A stretch of 64,000 bases of DNA from CAYNST01 sp964546435 (GTDB lineage: Bacteria > Pseudomonadota > Gammaproteobacteria > Pseudomonadales > Cellvibrionaceae), in NCBI GenBank assembly GCA_964546435.1, contig CAZJKJ010000001.1, positions 1 through 64,000 of the forward strand, in the 5' to 3' direction. Under the pieces are notes generated by a model that worked only from the letters and a program-made list of their open reading frames with translations, did not search any database and was not told the DNA's origin. The translations under genes and the position numbers were made by a program. Each line of letters begins with the position of its first letter. The first letter of the stretch is position 1. Shown here piece by piece: positions 27,021-35,912 of this stretch.

Positions 27021-28602
27021 AGTTCCAAACCTCGCTTAATCGTTGTGTACCCCAGCTCAAGTAAAGACGCATGTCTACTGCGTCATCCTTTTCGGGTGAT
27101 AATTTGAAACTTGCCCGCCAGCCGTTGGCACCGGGCAACCGGGTCACATGGAGATCCCGGGTCTGCCCGGATGACACTGACAGACTGGCTTCCAGAGGAA
27201 TATCTGCCGCAAGCGCGTCAAGGGCTTCACCAGTAAAATCAACTACAAATTGCCGTTCGCTGGTCGGCGGGGGCTGGTCCTGGCCCGGGATGGCTGCCCA
27301 GCCAATCCGGGTGGACTCCACATGGGCAAGGTTGTGCCCTACCGGGAACGCGTCCAGCGCCGTCAGGTTATAGCGAAACCGCGCCTCCTCCCCTTTACGC
27401 AGGGGTTGCTCCGGCACCCAGTACGCCACGATGTTGTCGTTGGTTTCCGACTGACTCGGAATCTCCACCAGTTCCACTCGACCTTTGCCCCAGTCACTGA
27501 GCGGCTTCACCCAAAAGCCGGGGCGCCGGTGATAATTGGCTTCGACATCCTGATAATTGTCGAAGTCGCGGTCCCGTTGCATCAGACCGAACCCCTGCGG
27601 ATTTTCATCGAGCAATGAACTGATACTTAAATGCGTCGGGTTGGTCAGCGGCCGCCAGATCCACTCACCACTCTGGGTGAGCATCTGCAATCCGTCCGAA
27701 TCGTGCACTTCCGGGCGAAAGTCATCGAAAAACATCGTTTTGTTTTCACCGTAATGAAACATGCTGGTCAATGGCGCCACACCGAGCTTACCCACGTCGG
27801 TGCGGGCAAAAAGACGGGCGTCTACATCAACCGAAGTCTGCACCCCTGGATGAAATTCAAAATGATAAGCGCCGGCAACCGAAGGAGAATCCAGCAATGC
27901 AAAAACACTCACTACCGCGCTTTGCGGCTGTGGTTTCAGCAACCAGAATTCCCTGAATACTGGAAATTCCTCACCCCCGGGCCCGGCCGTATCAATCGCG
28001 AGACCCCGCGCCGACATTCCATACACATGACCAGGGCCGACCAGACGAAAATACGAAGCGCCCTGAAAGACGACAAATTCATCTTTGTACTGGCTGGAGT
28101 TCAGTGGGTAATGCACCCTGAAACCCGCAAATCCAAAATCCGGTTTGGCAACGTTCAGGATATCTTTTGCAGGTCCGTTGTAATTAAAAGAATCGGGATT
28201 AAAATCCACTCGCGCATTCAACCCCTGCCCGTCTATTACCTTGATTTCCACCGGCTCTTTATATAAAAACCCCGGGTGAAAAAATTGCACTTCAAAAAGT
28301 GACTCGTTCCGCCACAGCGCCTTTTCAGGTTTGAAATTAATTGCGCGGTATCGTGAATAACTCATGTCTGCGAGCTGGGACGGCAAATTTGATACTGGCG
28401 GAGCATAATCTTTCGCCGCGAGCCCGCGCGCTTTATCCGCCATCATGTTGAGCAAAATCTGTGCAGCAGACTCCGGCTCGGCCGCTGCCGATGCCGTTTG
28501 GCAACAAAACGCCAACGCCAGAGTCAGACCAATTTGCAAAGGCTTAATGTAGTTATTACACAACCTTGTGGAAGCAGACATCGCACGACTACTGGATCTC
28601 AT
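26992..28602 (-). CDS. opgG: Periplasmic glucan biosynthesis protein G
   Basis: Periplasmic protein required for osmoregulated periplasmic glucan synthesis with OpgH. It has 536 residues. A signal peptide at about 18-40 (IGLTLALAFCCQTASAAAEP) follows an N-terminal extension; an alternative ATG seven codons in would shorten it. Family features include YSRYRAINFKPEKALWRNE, FEVQFFHPGFLYKEPV and SLLDENPQGFGLMQRDRDFDNYQD. It is the first gene of the opgGH operon and overlaps opgH by 29 bases. Glucans are normally made at low osmolarity, complementing the ectoine genes that serve high osmolarity. Confidence 0.93.
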   Translation of the reverse strand: MRSSSRAMSASTRLCNNYIKPLQIGLTLALAFCCQTASAAAEPESAAQILLNMMADKARGLAAKDYAPPVSNLPSQLADMSYSRYRAINFKPEKALWRNESLFEVQFFHPGFLYKEPVEIKVIDGQGLNARVDFNPDSFNYNGPAKDILNVAKPDFGFAGFRVHYPLNSSQYKDEFVVFQGASYFRLVGPGHVYGMSARGLAIDTAGPGGEEFPVFREFWLLKPQPQSAVVSVFALLDSPSVAGAYHFEFHPGVQTSVDVDARLFARTDVGKLGVAPLTSMFHYGENKTMFFDDFRPEVHDSDGLQMLTQSGEWIWRPLTNPTHLSISSLLDENPQGFGLMQRDRDFDNYQDVEANYHRRPGFWVKPLSDWGKGRVELVEIPSQSETNDNIVAYWVPEQPLRKGEEARFRYNLTALDAFPVGHNLAHVESTRIGWAAIPGQDQPPPTSERQFVVDFTGEALDALAADIPLEASLSVSSGQTRDLHVTRLPGANGWRASFKLSPEKDDAVDMRLYLSWGTQRLSEVWNYVWYPNAVR

Positions 28603-28969
28603 CTAATTAATTTCCTTGATTCTGTCTGTTGAACGTAATTTGTCCACCCGTCAAGCGGCCGCCATTGCTGATAGGCATGCACACCGCCCTATCTTTAATG
28701 GATTATGTCGATGAAGCTCGACTAATTATTGGAGTTGTTCAGCCAGGCTGATCGCCCGAAGGGGTGGCAGCAGCAACTTGATTGCAAAACGTAGTGCAAT
28801 AATTCTGCCAGAAGTATTTTTAAGTATATCTTCGAAAATGTTGCCAAATTGCAACAGCGAAAAAGTCGCCATGGCCAGATTCTAACAGTGATTTCTCGTC
28901 GAGGAGAAGCGATCTCGAAGCTTAATTCTTAACAGTCCGAACCAAATTCGTCAGCAGCGAATCACGTCA
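28603..28969. other. 367-bp intergenic region
   Basis: This holds the promoter region of opgG and the sequence after gpmA. It is more AT-rich than its surroundings. I see no gene and no clear site. Confidence 0.5.
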
Positions 28970-29695
28970 CTAAATTTTTGGAACGAGATATTTCCATGAC
29001 TGAAACTTTCCGCGTTCGTCCAGCTGAACCTGCATGGGGATTCCGGTGGGAATCTCGAAACTTTCGATTTGCTCCACGGACATATCGGCTACACCCATTA
29101 AAAGCGCCCGCAAGGTATTTCCGTGCGCACTGACAATAGGTCGTTGCCCCGACATCGCATCAGGGAGAATTTCCTCGTCCCATAACGCCATGACGCGCAG
29201 TCGGGTGTCAGCCAGGTTTTCGACCGCCGGCAGCAGCGCCGTATCCAGATCCTTATAAAGGGGAGAAAGACGCGGATGCCGCGGATCGTCCAGCGACAGA
29301 GGCTCCGCTTTCTCCAGATAGCTGCGCCGCCATCGCCAGACCTGTTCGGGAGTCGTGTTATTGGCTTCAGGCGTTTTTATTCTGCCTTCGAGTGCGCCGT
29401 AATGACGCTCATTCAAGCGCCAATCCTCTTTGATCGGGATCGGAGGATGGCTCATTTGCCTGAGCAGGATCTCCAGCGTCGTTTTCGCGCGAGACAAACG
29501 TGACGTAAATGCAATGTCGAACCGGTAGCCCAACCGTCGCAAATGCTCACCTGCCGCAATCGCTTCCTCGGCGCCCGCCGGCGTCAACGGCGGATCGGCC
29601 CAGCCGGAAAACCGATTCTCGAGGTTCCATTGGCTTTGTGCATGCCGGACAAGTATGACGAGGATGGGCGAATCGACTTGAGCCGAAGTGGTCAT
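28970..29695 (-). CDS. gpmA: 2,3-bisphosphoglycerate-dependent phosphoglycerate mutase family, altered RHG motif
   Basis: Histidine phosphatase-superfamily enzyme that interconverts 3- and 2-phosphoglycerate in glycolysis. It has 241 residues from the ATG at 29695; the frame extends to 29788 with poor sequence. The family motifs LNERHYGALEG, WRWRRSYLE and SAHGNTLRALLMG are intact. The first motif reads VRHAQSQWN rather than VRHGESxWN, with Ala19 and Gln20 after the catalytic His18. The C-terminus is slightly shorter than in E. coli. It may be an ordinary mutase or a diverged phosphatase. Confidence 0.8.
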   Translation of the reverse strand: MTTSAQVDSPILVILVRHAQSQWNLENRFSGWADPPLTPAGAEEAIAAGEHLRRLGYRFDIAFTSRLSRAKTTLEILLRQMSHPPIPIKEDWRLNERHYGALEGRIKTPEANNTTPEQVWRWRRSYLEKAEPLSLDDPRHPRLSPLYKDLDTALLPAVENLADTRLRVMALWDEEILPDAMSGQRPIVSAHGNTLRALLMGVADMSVEQIESFEIPTGIPMQVQLDERGKFQSWKYLVPKI

Positions 29696-29817
29696 TGTTT
29701 CTCCGCACCATGCCGACGAGGTTGCGTAACATACGGACAGGATCGATGGCCAGATGAACCCGGACATGCGCTGCCGCCGATATGGCACCGCAAATCTGTA
29801 GCAAGCGTGCGTCTCCC

Positions 29818-30294
29818 TTACGGGGTTTCAGCACGCCATACCGCTTCGAGTGCCGCGATCTGTGAGGATGAAAATCCCCGATACTGGAGAAAGCGCGCCT
29901 GTTTGCATTTCTGGAGAAAATTCTCCGGCGGTCGACCGAACTTTTTTCTCCATACCTGCTCGATCACAACGGACCAGCTCATTTCGGCCTGTTCGAATTG
30001 CTCGAGCGCTGCCTCGCTGACTTCAGAATCGACGCCTTTGGTGGCCAGTTCCTGCGCAATGCGTTCCGATCCGAAACCCCGGTTCGCCCGGGACCGGACG
30101 TAGCACATGGCGAAGCGCCAATCGGAAAGGTAATCATCTTGTTTGAGCCGCTCAACCACTTCATCCATACATGTCTGTGCGGACGGCTCCTGATCACCGA
30201 ATTCCTTTAGCAGCTTGGTGCGCAACTCCTTTTCGGAGTGTTCCCGCCGAGCCAGCAGCGCAATCGCCTTGTTGTAAACCTGCCGGGATTCCAA
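29818..30294 (-). CDS. recX: Regulatory protein RecX
   Basis: RecX inhibits RecA filament growth and recombinase activity. It has 158 residues in three helical repeats, including ALLARREHSEKELRTKLLKEFG, LKQDDYLSDWRFAMCYVRSRANRGFGSERIAQEL and CKQARFLQYRGFSSSQI, all family-typical. The best start is TTG at 30294, 14 bases after the recA stop, which fits the usual recA-recX operon with low recX expression. Confidence 0.92.
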   Translation of the reverse strand: MESRQVYNKAIALLARREHSEKELRTKLLKEFGDQEPSAQTCMDEVVERLKQDDYLSDWRFAMCYVRSRANRGFGSERIAQELATKGVDSEVSEAALEQFEQAEMSWSVVIEQVWRKKFGRPPENFLQKCKQARFLQYRGFSSSQIAALEAVWRAETP

Positions 30295-30308
30295 GCCGGA
30301 ACTCGCTA

Positions 30309-31340
30309 TCAGGTATCTTCTTCGACTGTTTCGGCAAGGTTCGGGACCGCTTTCCCGCCGAGCATTTCTTCCTTGATTTTCGCTTCCAGAAACTTCGCTG
30401 TCTCGGCGTTCTCCTTCAGATAATTAATGGCGTTCTGCTTGCCCTGCCCGATCTTGTCTCCCTGGTAGCTGTACCAGGCCCCTGCCTTGTCGATCAGCCC
30501 CAACTTCACGCCATAATCAACGATCTCTCCAAGGCGGTTGATTCCCTGGCCGTAGAGGATTTGAAATTCCGTTTGCTTGAACGGGGGGGCGACCTTGTTT
30601 TTAACGACTTTGACACGGGTTTCCGAACCGGTCACTTCATCGCCTTCCTTGACCGACCCGATCCTGCGGATATCGAGGCGCACCGATGCATAGAATTTCA
30701 AGGCATTTCCCCCGGTTGTGGTTTCCGGGTTGCCGAACATGACGCCGATTTTCATGCGGATCTGGTTGATGAAAATAACCAGACAGTTGGCATTTTTGAT
30801 GTTTCCGGTAATTTTGCGTAACGCCTGTGACATCAGCCGCGCCTGCAGGCCGACGTGGTGATCGCCCATATCACCTTCGATTTCTGCCTTGGGTGTCAGT
30901 GCCGCCACCGAATCCACCACGAGTACATCGATAGCGCCAGAGCGTACCAGCATGTCGGATACCTCCAGTGCCTGCTCGCCCGTATCCGGCTGGGATACGA
31001 TCAGATCGTCCACATTGACGCCGAGCTTCTCCGCATAGATCGGGTCCAGGGCATGTTCGGCATCGACAAAAGCGCAGGTTCCGCCGGCGCGCTGTGCCTC
31101 GGCAATGACTTGCAGCGTGAGCGTGGTCTTGCCTGATGATTCAGGCCCGTAGATTTCGACGATGCGGCCGCGGGGCAGACCGCCTGTTCCCAGCGCGATA
31201 TCCAGTCCCAGGGAACCGGTTGATATGCAGGGGATGTTCTGGCGTTCCTGATCTCCCATCCGCATTACAGTCCCTTTGCCGAACTGGCGCTCAATTTGTA
31301 CAAGTGCCGCTTTTAATGCCTTTTCTTTATTTGCGTCCAT
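30309..31340 (-). CDS. recA: Recombinase RecA
   Basis: DNA strand-exchange protein and coprotease for LexA. It has 343 residues. Walker A is GPESSGKTT at about 66-74, and LVVDSVAALTPKAEIEGDMGD and NCLVIFINQIRMKIGVMFGNPETTTGG (loop 2) are intact. The acidic C-terminus ends EEDT. It is transcribed with recX downstream and preceded by pncC, a common gammaproteobacterial order. A LexA-box-bearing promoter is visible about 100 bases upstream. Confidence 0.98.
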   Translation of the reverse strand: MDANKEKALKAALVQIERQFGKGTVMRMGDQERQNIPCISTGSLGLDIALGTGGLPRGRIVEIYGPESSGKTTLTLQVIAEAQRAGGTCAFVDAEHALDPIYAEKLGVNVDDLIVSQPDTGEQALEVSDMLVRSGAIDVLVVDSVAALTPKAEIEGDMGDHHVGLQARLMSQALRKITGNIKNANCLVIFINQIRMKIGVMFGNPETTTGGNALKFYASVRLDIRRIGSVKEGDEVTGSETRVKVVKNKVAPPFKQTEFQILYGQGINRLGEIVDYGVKLGLIDKAGAWYSYQGDKIGQGKQNAINYLKENAETAKFLEAKIKEEMLGGKAVPNLAETVEEDT

Positions 31341-31439
31341 TAACTAACCCCTTTTGATCTCGAAAAACCCTTGAAAAACCTGAATTGAAACCTGACTGTT
31401 GCCTAACCGCCATCGGTCCCGGGAAACCGGCTGCCGGCA

Positions 31440-31472
31440 AGCATAGCGATTTTATGCTGTACATACAACCAG
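31440..31472 (-). promoter_or_regulatory. recA promoter with LexA (SOS) box
   Basis: On the minus strand CTGGTTGTATGTACAG (31472-31457) matches the LexA box CTGT-N8-ACAG except for one base. It overlaps a -35 TTGTAT (31468-31463), with a 17-base spacer to a -10 TATGCT (31445-31440). The position upstream of recA supports SOS control. Confidence 0.75.
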
Positions 31473-31497
31473 ACGATTGCGATGGCCAGCCCGACGT

Positions 31498-32025
31498 TTA
31501 CGGCGTCTTATCCTCCGTCGCCAGGAGCTGGAGCATGCCCTCCAGCGCTGCCTGTACTGTTTGTTCCCGCACCGCGTCCCGATCGCCTCCGAACCCCCGG
31601 CATTCGGCGCGGACAGTGCGCTCACTGCACCAGGCCAGCCACACCGTGCCGACTGGTTTCGCGGGCGTACCACCGCCCGGGCCGGCAATTCCGCTGACCG
31701 CCACGGCGCAATAGCTTTGCGCATTCCGCATCGCCCCCAGCGCCATTGACCGGACTACGGCTTCACTAACCGCCCCCGACTGCTTCAGGATCGCCGGATC
31801 GACGTCCAGCAACCGGATCTTGGCAATATTGCTGTAAGTGACGAAGCCATATTCGAACCAGGCTGAAGAACCGGGGACCCGGGTAATCACTTCCGCAATG
31901 CCACCGCCGGTACAGGACTCCGCCGTGGCGATCTGGCGTTCCCGGGCGCGCAGCGCGACGCCGAGATTTGTCGCGAGAGAAAGATTTATGGCGTTCACGA
32001 CACACTCCCCGTCAGGTTTGTCCAC
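31498..32025 (-). CDS. pncC: Nicotinamide-nucleotide amidohydrolase PncC (CinA C-terminal family)
   Basis: Deamidates nicotinamide mononucleotide in the pyridine nucleotide cycle. It has 175 residues, a stand-alone CinA C-terminal domain. Motifs are TAESCTGGGIAEVITRVPGSSAWFEYGFVTYSN (split here as seen), SGAVSEAVV and VSGIAGPGGGTPAKPVGTVW. GTG start at 32025; a later GTG is also possible. It lies upstream of recA on the same strand, the usual gammaproteobacterial order. Confidence 0.9.
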   Translation of the reverse strand: MDKPDGECVVNAINLSLATNLGVALRARERQIATAESCTGGGIAEVITRVPGSSAWFEYGFVTYSNIAKIRLLDVDPAILKQSGAVSEAVVRSMALGAMRNAQSYCAVAVSGIAGPGGGTPAKPVGTVWLAWCSERTVRAECRGFGGDRDAVREQTVQAALEGMLQLLATEDKTP

Positions 32026-32054
32026 CAGCAGAATCCTTGCTGCCGCTCGTCGAA

Positions 32055-33314
32055 TCAGGCCGTTTTGCCGCTCGCCTCGACCTCAGTGCGGGGATCCAGT
32101 TCCAGCGCCACCGGGGAAGTCTCCGCGATAACCTGGAACGGCGCTTCGGCGGGATCCCGCGCTGGTAGCACGTGCGCGCGACGCCGCCAGAAAATCATAA
32201 CCATAAAGGCAATCAGGCACAGTGCGAAGAACATAAAGAGTCCCGACGGCCCCAGGGCAATGGTCAGCGCGGATGCAACGGGTGCACCGGCTGCGGAGCT
32301 TAACCCGAGAGAGAGCAACATGGCGCTGCCTACCATGACAAAATCTTCCGGATTGGCGCAATCGTTGGCATGTGCGAGTGAGATGGCGTAAATCGTCATG
32401 GTGCAGCCGCCCCAAAGGAAGGACAACCCGATCAATGGCCAGTAATTCTGCGTCCAGAGCCGCGCCGCCAGAAAGATCAGTATGGACACCACCACACCGG
32501 CAAGCGAAATGTAAAACAGCACCAGACGCCGATCGAAATAGTCAGACAATCGCCCCAGGGGCAATTGAAAGGCCGCCCCCCCCAGCACCGCCGCGCTGAT
32601 AAACAAAGTGAGACTGCCGGTATCCATGCCTATGCCCCGGGCAAATACCGGTGCCAGCGCCCAGAACGATCCCGTTACCATCCCGCCGACCATCGCACCC
32701 AGCAAGCCGACATGGGACAAGCGCCATACCTGGACCAGGTTGATGCGCACATTCTGGATCGGGGTCGGCGCCAGGGACAACGTCAGGGACACCGGAATGA
32801 TGGCGAGAGAAATCAGGATGGCCGCCAGATTGAATAACGCATCCGGATCGCGAGGCGCCACGTTGAGCAATTGCTGCCCTGCAGCAATCATGATCAAACT
32901 GACCATGCTGTAGATCGAAAGAATGGTGCCCCGAGTCTGCGGGTCCGCGCGCTCATTGAGCCAGCTCTCGATCACCATGTAGGCGCCCGCCATGCAGGCG
33001 CCGACCAGGAATCTCAGCACCATCCAGGCGCCAAACGTCGGCACCAGACTGAAAACCAGAGCGGCGGCCGAAAGCAGCGCCCCCAGCACCGCAAAGGTCC
33101 GGATATGTCCTGAGCGTTTGACAATACGCGGAACCACCAGACACCCCAGCACAAACCCCAGATAGTAAGACGACGCCGTCAAGCCTATCTGCGTCGCTGA
33201 AAAGCCATGGGCCGCCGCCCGCAGCGGCAGCAAGGTCAAGAGCAGGCCGTTGCCGGTGAGCAGCAGGGCGACTGAAAACATCAGGGCCATCAGTGGGGCG
33301 AACAGCTGTCGCAT
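32055..33314 (-). CDS. MFS transporter, YcaD-like
   Basis: A 419-residue inner-membrane transporter with twelve predicted helices. The first half contains LLPLRAAAHGFSATQIGLTASSYYLGFVLGCLVVPRIVKRSGHIR, and MVIESWLNERADPQTRGTILSIYSMVSL is characteristic of the YcaD-type branch of the major facilitator superfamily. PLGRLSDYFDRR supplies the second-half loop motif. The substrate is unknown. It ends 29 bases before the pncC start on the same strand. Confidence 0.88.
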   Translation of the reverse strand: MRQLFAPLMALMFSVALLLTGNGLLLTLLPLRAAAHGFSATQIGLTASSYYLGFVLGCLVVPRIVKRSGHIRTFAVLGALLSAAALVFSLVPTFGAWMVLRFLVGACMAGAYMVIESWLNERADPQTRGTILSIYSMVSLIMIAAGQQLLNVAPRDPDALFNLAAILISLAIIPVSLTLSLAPTPIQNVRINLVQVWRLSHVGLLGAMVGGMVTGSFWALAPVFARGIGMDTGSLTLFISAAVLGGAAFQLPLGRLSDYFDRRLVLFYISLAGVVVSILIFLAARLWTQNYWPLIGLSFLWGGCTMTIYAISLAHANDCANPEDFVMVGSAMLLSLGLSSAAGAPVASALTIALGPSGLFMFFALCLIAFMVMIFWRRRAHVLPARDPAEAPFQVIAETSPVALELDPRTEVEASGKTA

Positions 33315-33651
33315 GACTCTCCTTTAATACGGCGGTACTTGCGGAGGCGAAAAAGTCTTACATCCGGATGTTGATTTAGGGTCTGAGTCACAATTCGATT
33401 AACAACTTTTACGCGGCGATGACAGTGCCGGGTTGCCGGGCAGTGTCCCCACCCGGATATGGAAGTCAACCCGTGCCGGCTCCCTATAACCCGATACTTG
33501 ATTGCACTCACATTAATCGAATCTACCCTGTGGTAGTTTCAGAATTTCGCGTCGCACCTTGCGCTCCCTCACGGCACCACTGCCGTACGGGGCAGGCAGT
33601 AGCCGGGAACGAGTTCACTGTCCTCCTGGAGGATAACCAATCGGAGTTAAC
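33315..33651. other. 337-bp divergent intergenic region
   Basis: Between the MFS transporter and the second CotH gene. It must hold both promoters. The sequence CTCCTGGAGGATAACCAATCGGAG precedes the CotH start and supplies its ribosome site. No gene is seen. Confidence 0.5.
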
Positions 33652-35661
33652 ATGCAAAACAAGTTCTGGATATCCCTGCTGCTGACGGCTGGCCTGCTCA
33701 GTGCCTGCGGCGGTAACTTAGACAACCCTGATGATCAGCCAGACAATAATCAATCTGAAAATCCGCCTGAAGATCCGGGGAATTCGGTAGTTCGCGGCAA
33801 TCCGAGTGGAAATTCGACGCTCAAGATCAGCGAAGCTGTTGCGAAATCGGATCGTCCCGGTTTTTATAATGAAAGCGACTGGATTGAGCTGGTCAATACC
33901 GGCAGTGAACCAGTCAATCTTGGTGAATTCGCTCTGGCCGACAGCGCCAGCGCTCTTGAAGCACTGCCTTCCATCACCTTGCAGCCAGGCGAATATGCTG
34001 TCGTCCTGTCTGGCGGCGATATCCCTGCCGATGGCGGCGCCCACGTCAGCTTTGGGCTGGGGTCAGAGGACTCAGTTTCCCTTTTTCATGGTTCTGAAGA
34101 AGTGGATTACATTGCCTGGGGAAGCGAAGACAATAAAAACGGTCGCAGCTATGGTCGAATCGATAATCAGATCGATACCCTCTATCCGACGCCCGGCTAT
34201 AACAATGTCCCGTATGTGCTCTTCACCGAGAGCGAGGTATTTACGGTTCGCGTGGACATTCCCCAAGCCGACTGGCAGGCCATACTTGCCGATCCCCAAG
34301 CCGAGCAATATTACCCGGCCAACTTTGAACTCAATGGCGCGATGATCGAGAACGTCGGTTTCCGGGTCAAGGGTCAGGGTTCACTGATGTTCGTTCAAAA
34401 CTCCATCCGCTACGGCTTCAAAGTCGACATGAACGAATATGAAGACCAGAAGTTTATGGGCATGAAAAAGCTGGTGTTCAATCAGAGCTTCTCCGACCCG
34501 TCGTTCATGCGCGATGCTCTGGCTTACAAGCTGATGCGAGAAGCCGGTGTACCGGCTCCAGAAACGTCGTATGTGGATTTGTGGGTCGCCGGTGAGCACC
34601 TGGGGCTGTATCTGATGATCGAGATGATCGACAGCGAGTTCCTGGAGAAACACTTCCCGGAAGATGCGGATGACAAGGGGGATCTTTACAAAGGTGAAAT
34701 CGGCCAGCGTCTCACCTGGGTTGACAACAACATCAGCAGTTACAGTGCGGGGCTGGTCCTTAAGAACAATGATGAAACCCTGGGCACTCCCCAGGAAGGG
34801 GCAGCTTTACTCCGCTTCCTTGACGGCATCAACAACGGCAGCAGCCCGCTGGCTCATATCGACACGGATATCATGGTGAAATACCTCGCCGCCACAGTGC
34901 TGACCGGGAATATGGACAGCCCGCTCGGAGCGACCGCCAATAATTTTTATCTGTATGAAGAACGCACCAATAGCAGGTTTACCATCCTGCCCTGGGATTA
35001 CAACCTGGCTTATGGCATGTGGGGCGACGGCCCTGCCTTCACCATCGGACCCATTGGTGACGGTGGATTCGGCGGCGACTTCGGGGGCGGCGGCGGATTC
35101 GGNNNNNNNNNNNNNNNNNNNNNNNNNNNNNNNNNNNNNNNNNNNNNNNNNNNNNNNNNNNNNNNNNNNNNNNNNNNNNNNNNNNNNNNNNNNNNNNNNN
35201 NNGGTGGCGGCGGATTCGGCGGCGCTGGCTGCGACGTGGTGGATCACGTGATCGACAACCCGATTCACGACTCCAATCCGGCTCGCCCCATGTTGGACGC
35301 CATACTGCAGGACCCGCAGCTTAAAGCGCAGTACCATGCCGAGCTGCAAAGATTGCTCGATAGCGCTTATGACCCCGCGTATCTCGAGCAGGAAATCAAT
35401 CGCCTGGCCAACCTGATCGATCCTTACGTGAAAGCGGATCCGACCAAGTTCTTCACCTATGAAGAGTGGCGAGCATCGCTCACTCAGGATATGCCTGAAG
35501 GCAGTGACATTGCGGCGGGACGAGGTGCCAATACTTACGGGCCGGCGCCGGGCCTGCTGAAGTTCATTCAACAAAAAGCCAATAACGTTCAACGTCAACT
35601 CAATGGTGAGTTACCCTCCAGCAACGGGGGCGGTACCGCTTGTCCTCCAACCGCTAGCTGA
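33652..35661 (+). CDS. CotH-kinase family lipoprotein with lamin-tail domain and Gly-rich insert (gap inside)
   Basis: Exported lipoprotein (lipobox LLSAC, Cys 22) of about 669 residues including a 100-N gap. An Asp/Asn/Pro linker is followed by a lamin-tail domain (LKISEAVAKSDRPGFYNESDWIELVNTG), then the CotH kinase domain. The kinase domain includes FRVKGQGSLMFVQNSIRYGFKVDMNEYED, MKKLVFNQSFSDPSFMRDALAYKLMREAG and the metal-binding TILPWD449YNLAYGMW. A Gly/Phe-rich stretch surrounds the gap (35075-35225), and a helical C-terminal CotH region ends the protein. The frame across the gap is uncertain because the true gap length is unknown. It is a paralogue of the gene at 12770. Confidence 0.85.
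   Translation: MQNKFWISLLLTAGLLSACGGNLDNPDDQPDNNQSENPPEDPGNSVVRGNPSGNSTLKISEAVAKSDRPGFYNESDWIELVNTGSEPVNLGEFALADSASALEALPSITLQPGEYAVVLSGGDIPADGGAHVSFGLGSEDSVSLFHGSEEVDYIAWGSEDNKNGRSYGRIDNQIDTLYPTPGYNNVPYVLFTESEVFTVRVDIPQADWQAILADPQAEQYYPANFELNGAMIENVGFRVKGQGSLMFVQNSIRYGFKVDMNEYEDQKFMGMKKLVFNQSFSDPSFMRDALAYKLMREAGVPAPETSYVDLWVAGEHLGLYLMIEMIDSEFLEKHFPEDADDKGDLYKGEIGQRLTWVDNNISSYSAGLVLKNNDETLGTPQEGAALLRFLDGINNGSSPLAHIDTDIMVKYLAATVLTGNMDSPLGATANNFYLYEERTNSRFTILPWDYNLAYGMWGDGPAFTIGPIGDGGFGGDFGGGGGFXXXXXXXXXXXXXXXXXXXXXXXXXXXXXXXXXXGGGGFGGAGCDVVDHVIDNPIHDSNPARPMLDAILQDPQLKAQYHAELQRLLDSAYDPAYLEQEINRLANLIDPYVKADPTKFFTYEEWRASLTQDMPEGSDIAAGRGANTYGPAPGLLKFIQQKANNVQRQLNGELPSSNGGGTACPPTAS
35103..35202. 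other. Assembly gap (100 N) in a Gly-rich coding repeat
   Basis: Both flanks encode GGGGFG-type repeats, so the assembler probably broke at low-complexity sequence. The real length is unknown. Confidence 0.85.
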
Positions 35662-35712
35662 ACCCGCTCCGCATCAGGGTCAGCGTTCCATCTGATCGAT
35701 AGCGTCTCAGGT

Positions 35713-35742
35713 AAAAAGGCCCCCCCTTTCGGGGGCTTTTTT
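35713..35742 (+). terminator. Strong intrinsic terminator
   Basis: GCCCCC pairs with GGGGGC, flanked by A5 upstream and T6 downstream. It lies 50 bases after the second CotH gene and could work in both directions. Confidence 0.9.
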
Positions 35743-35912
35743 CGTGAATCCGGGCTGATTGATGTCCTCTTCGTAAATGCCCGCAAAACATCCGCAGCAA
35801 CCGAAAACCGCGTATCATCGCGACAATCCTTTCAAGAATACGGGGCTCCTGCGGGAGCTCCTCGGGAGCACTGTTGCTCTTTTCGCCCAACAAACAGGAC
35901 ATCCGGCTCACT

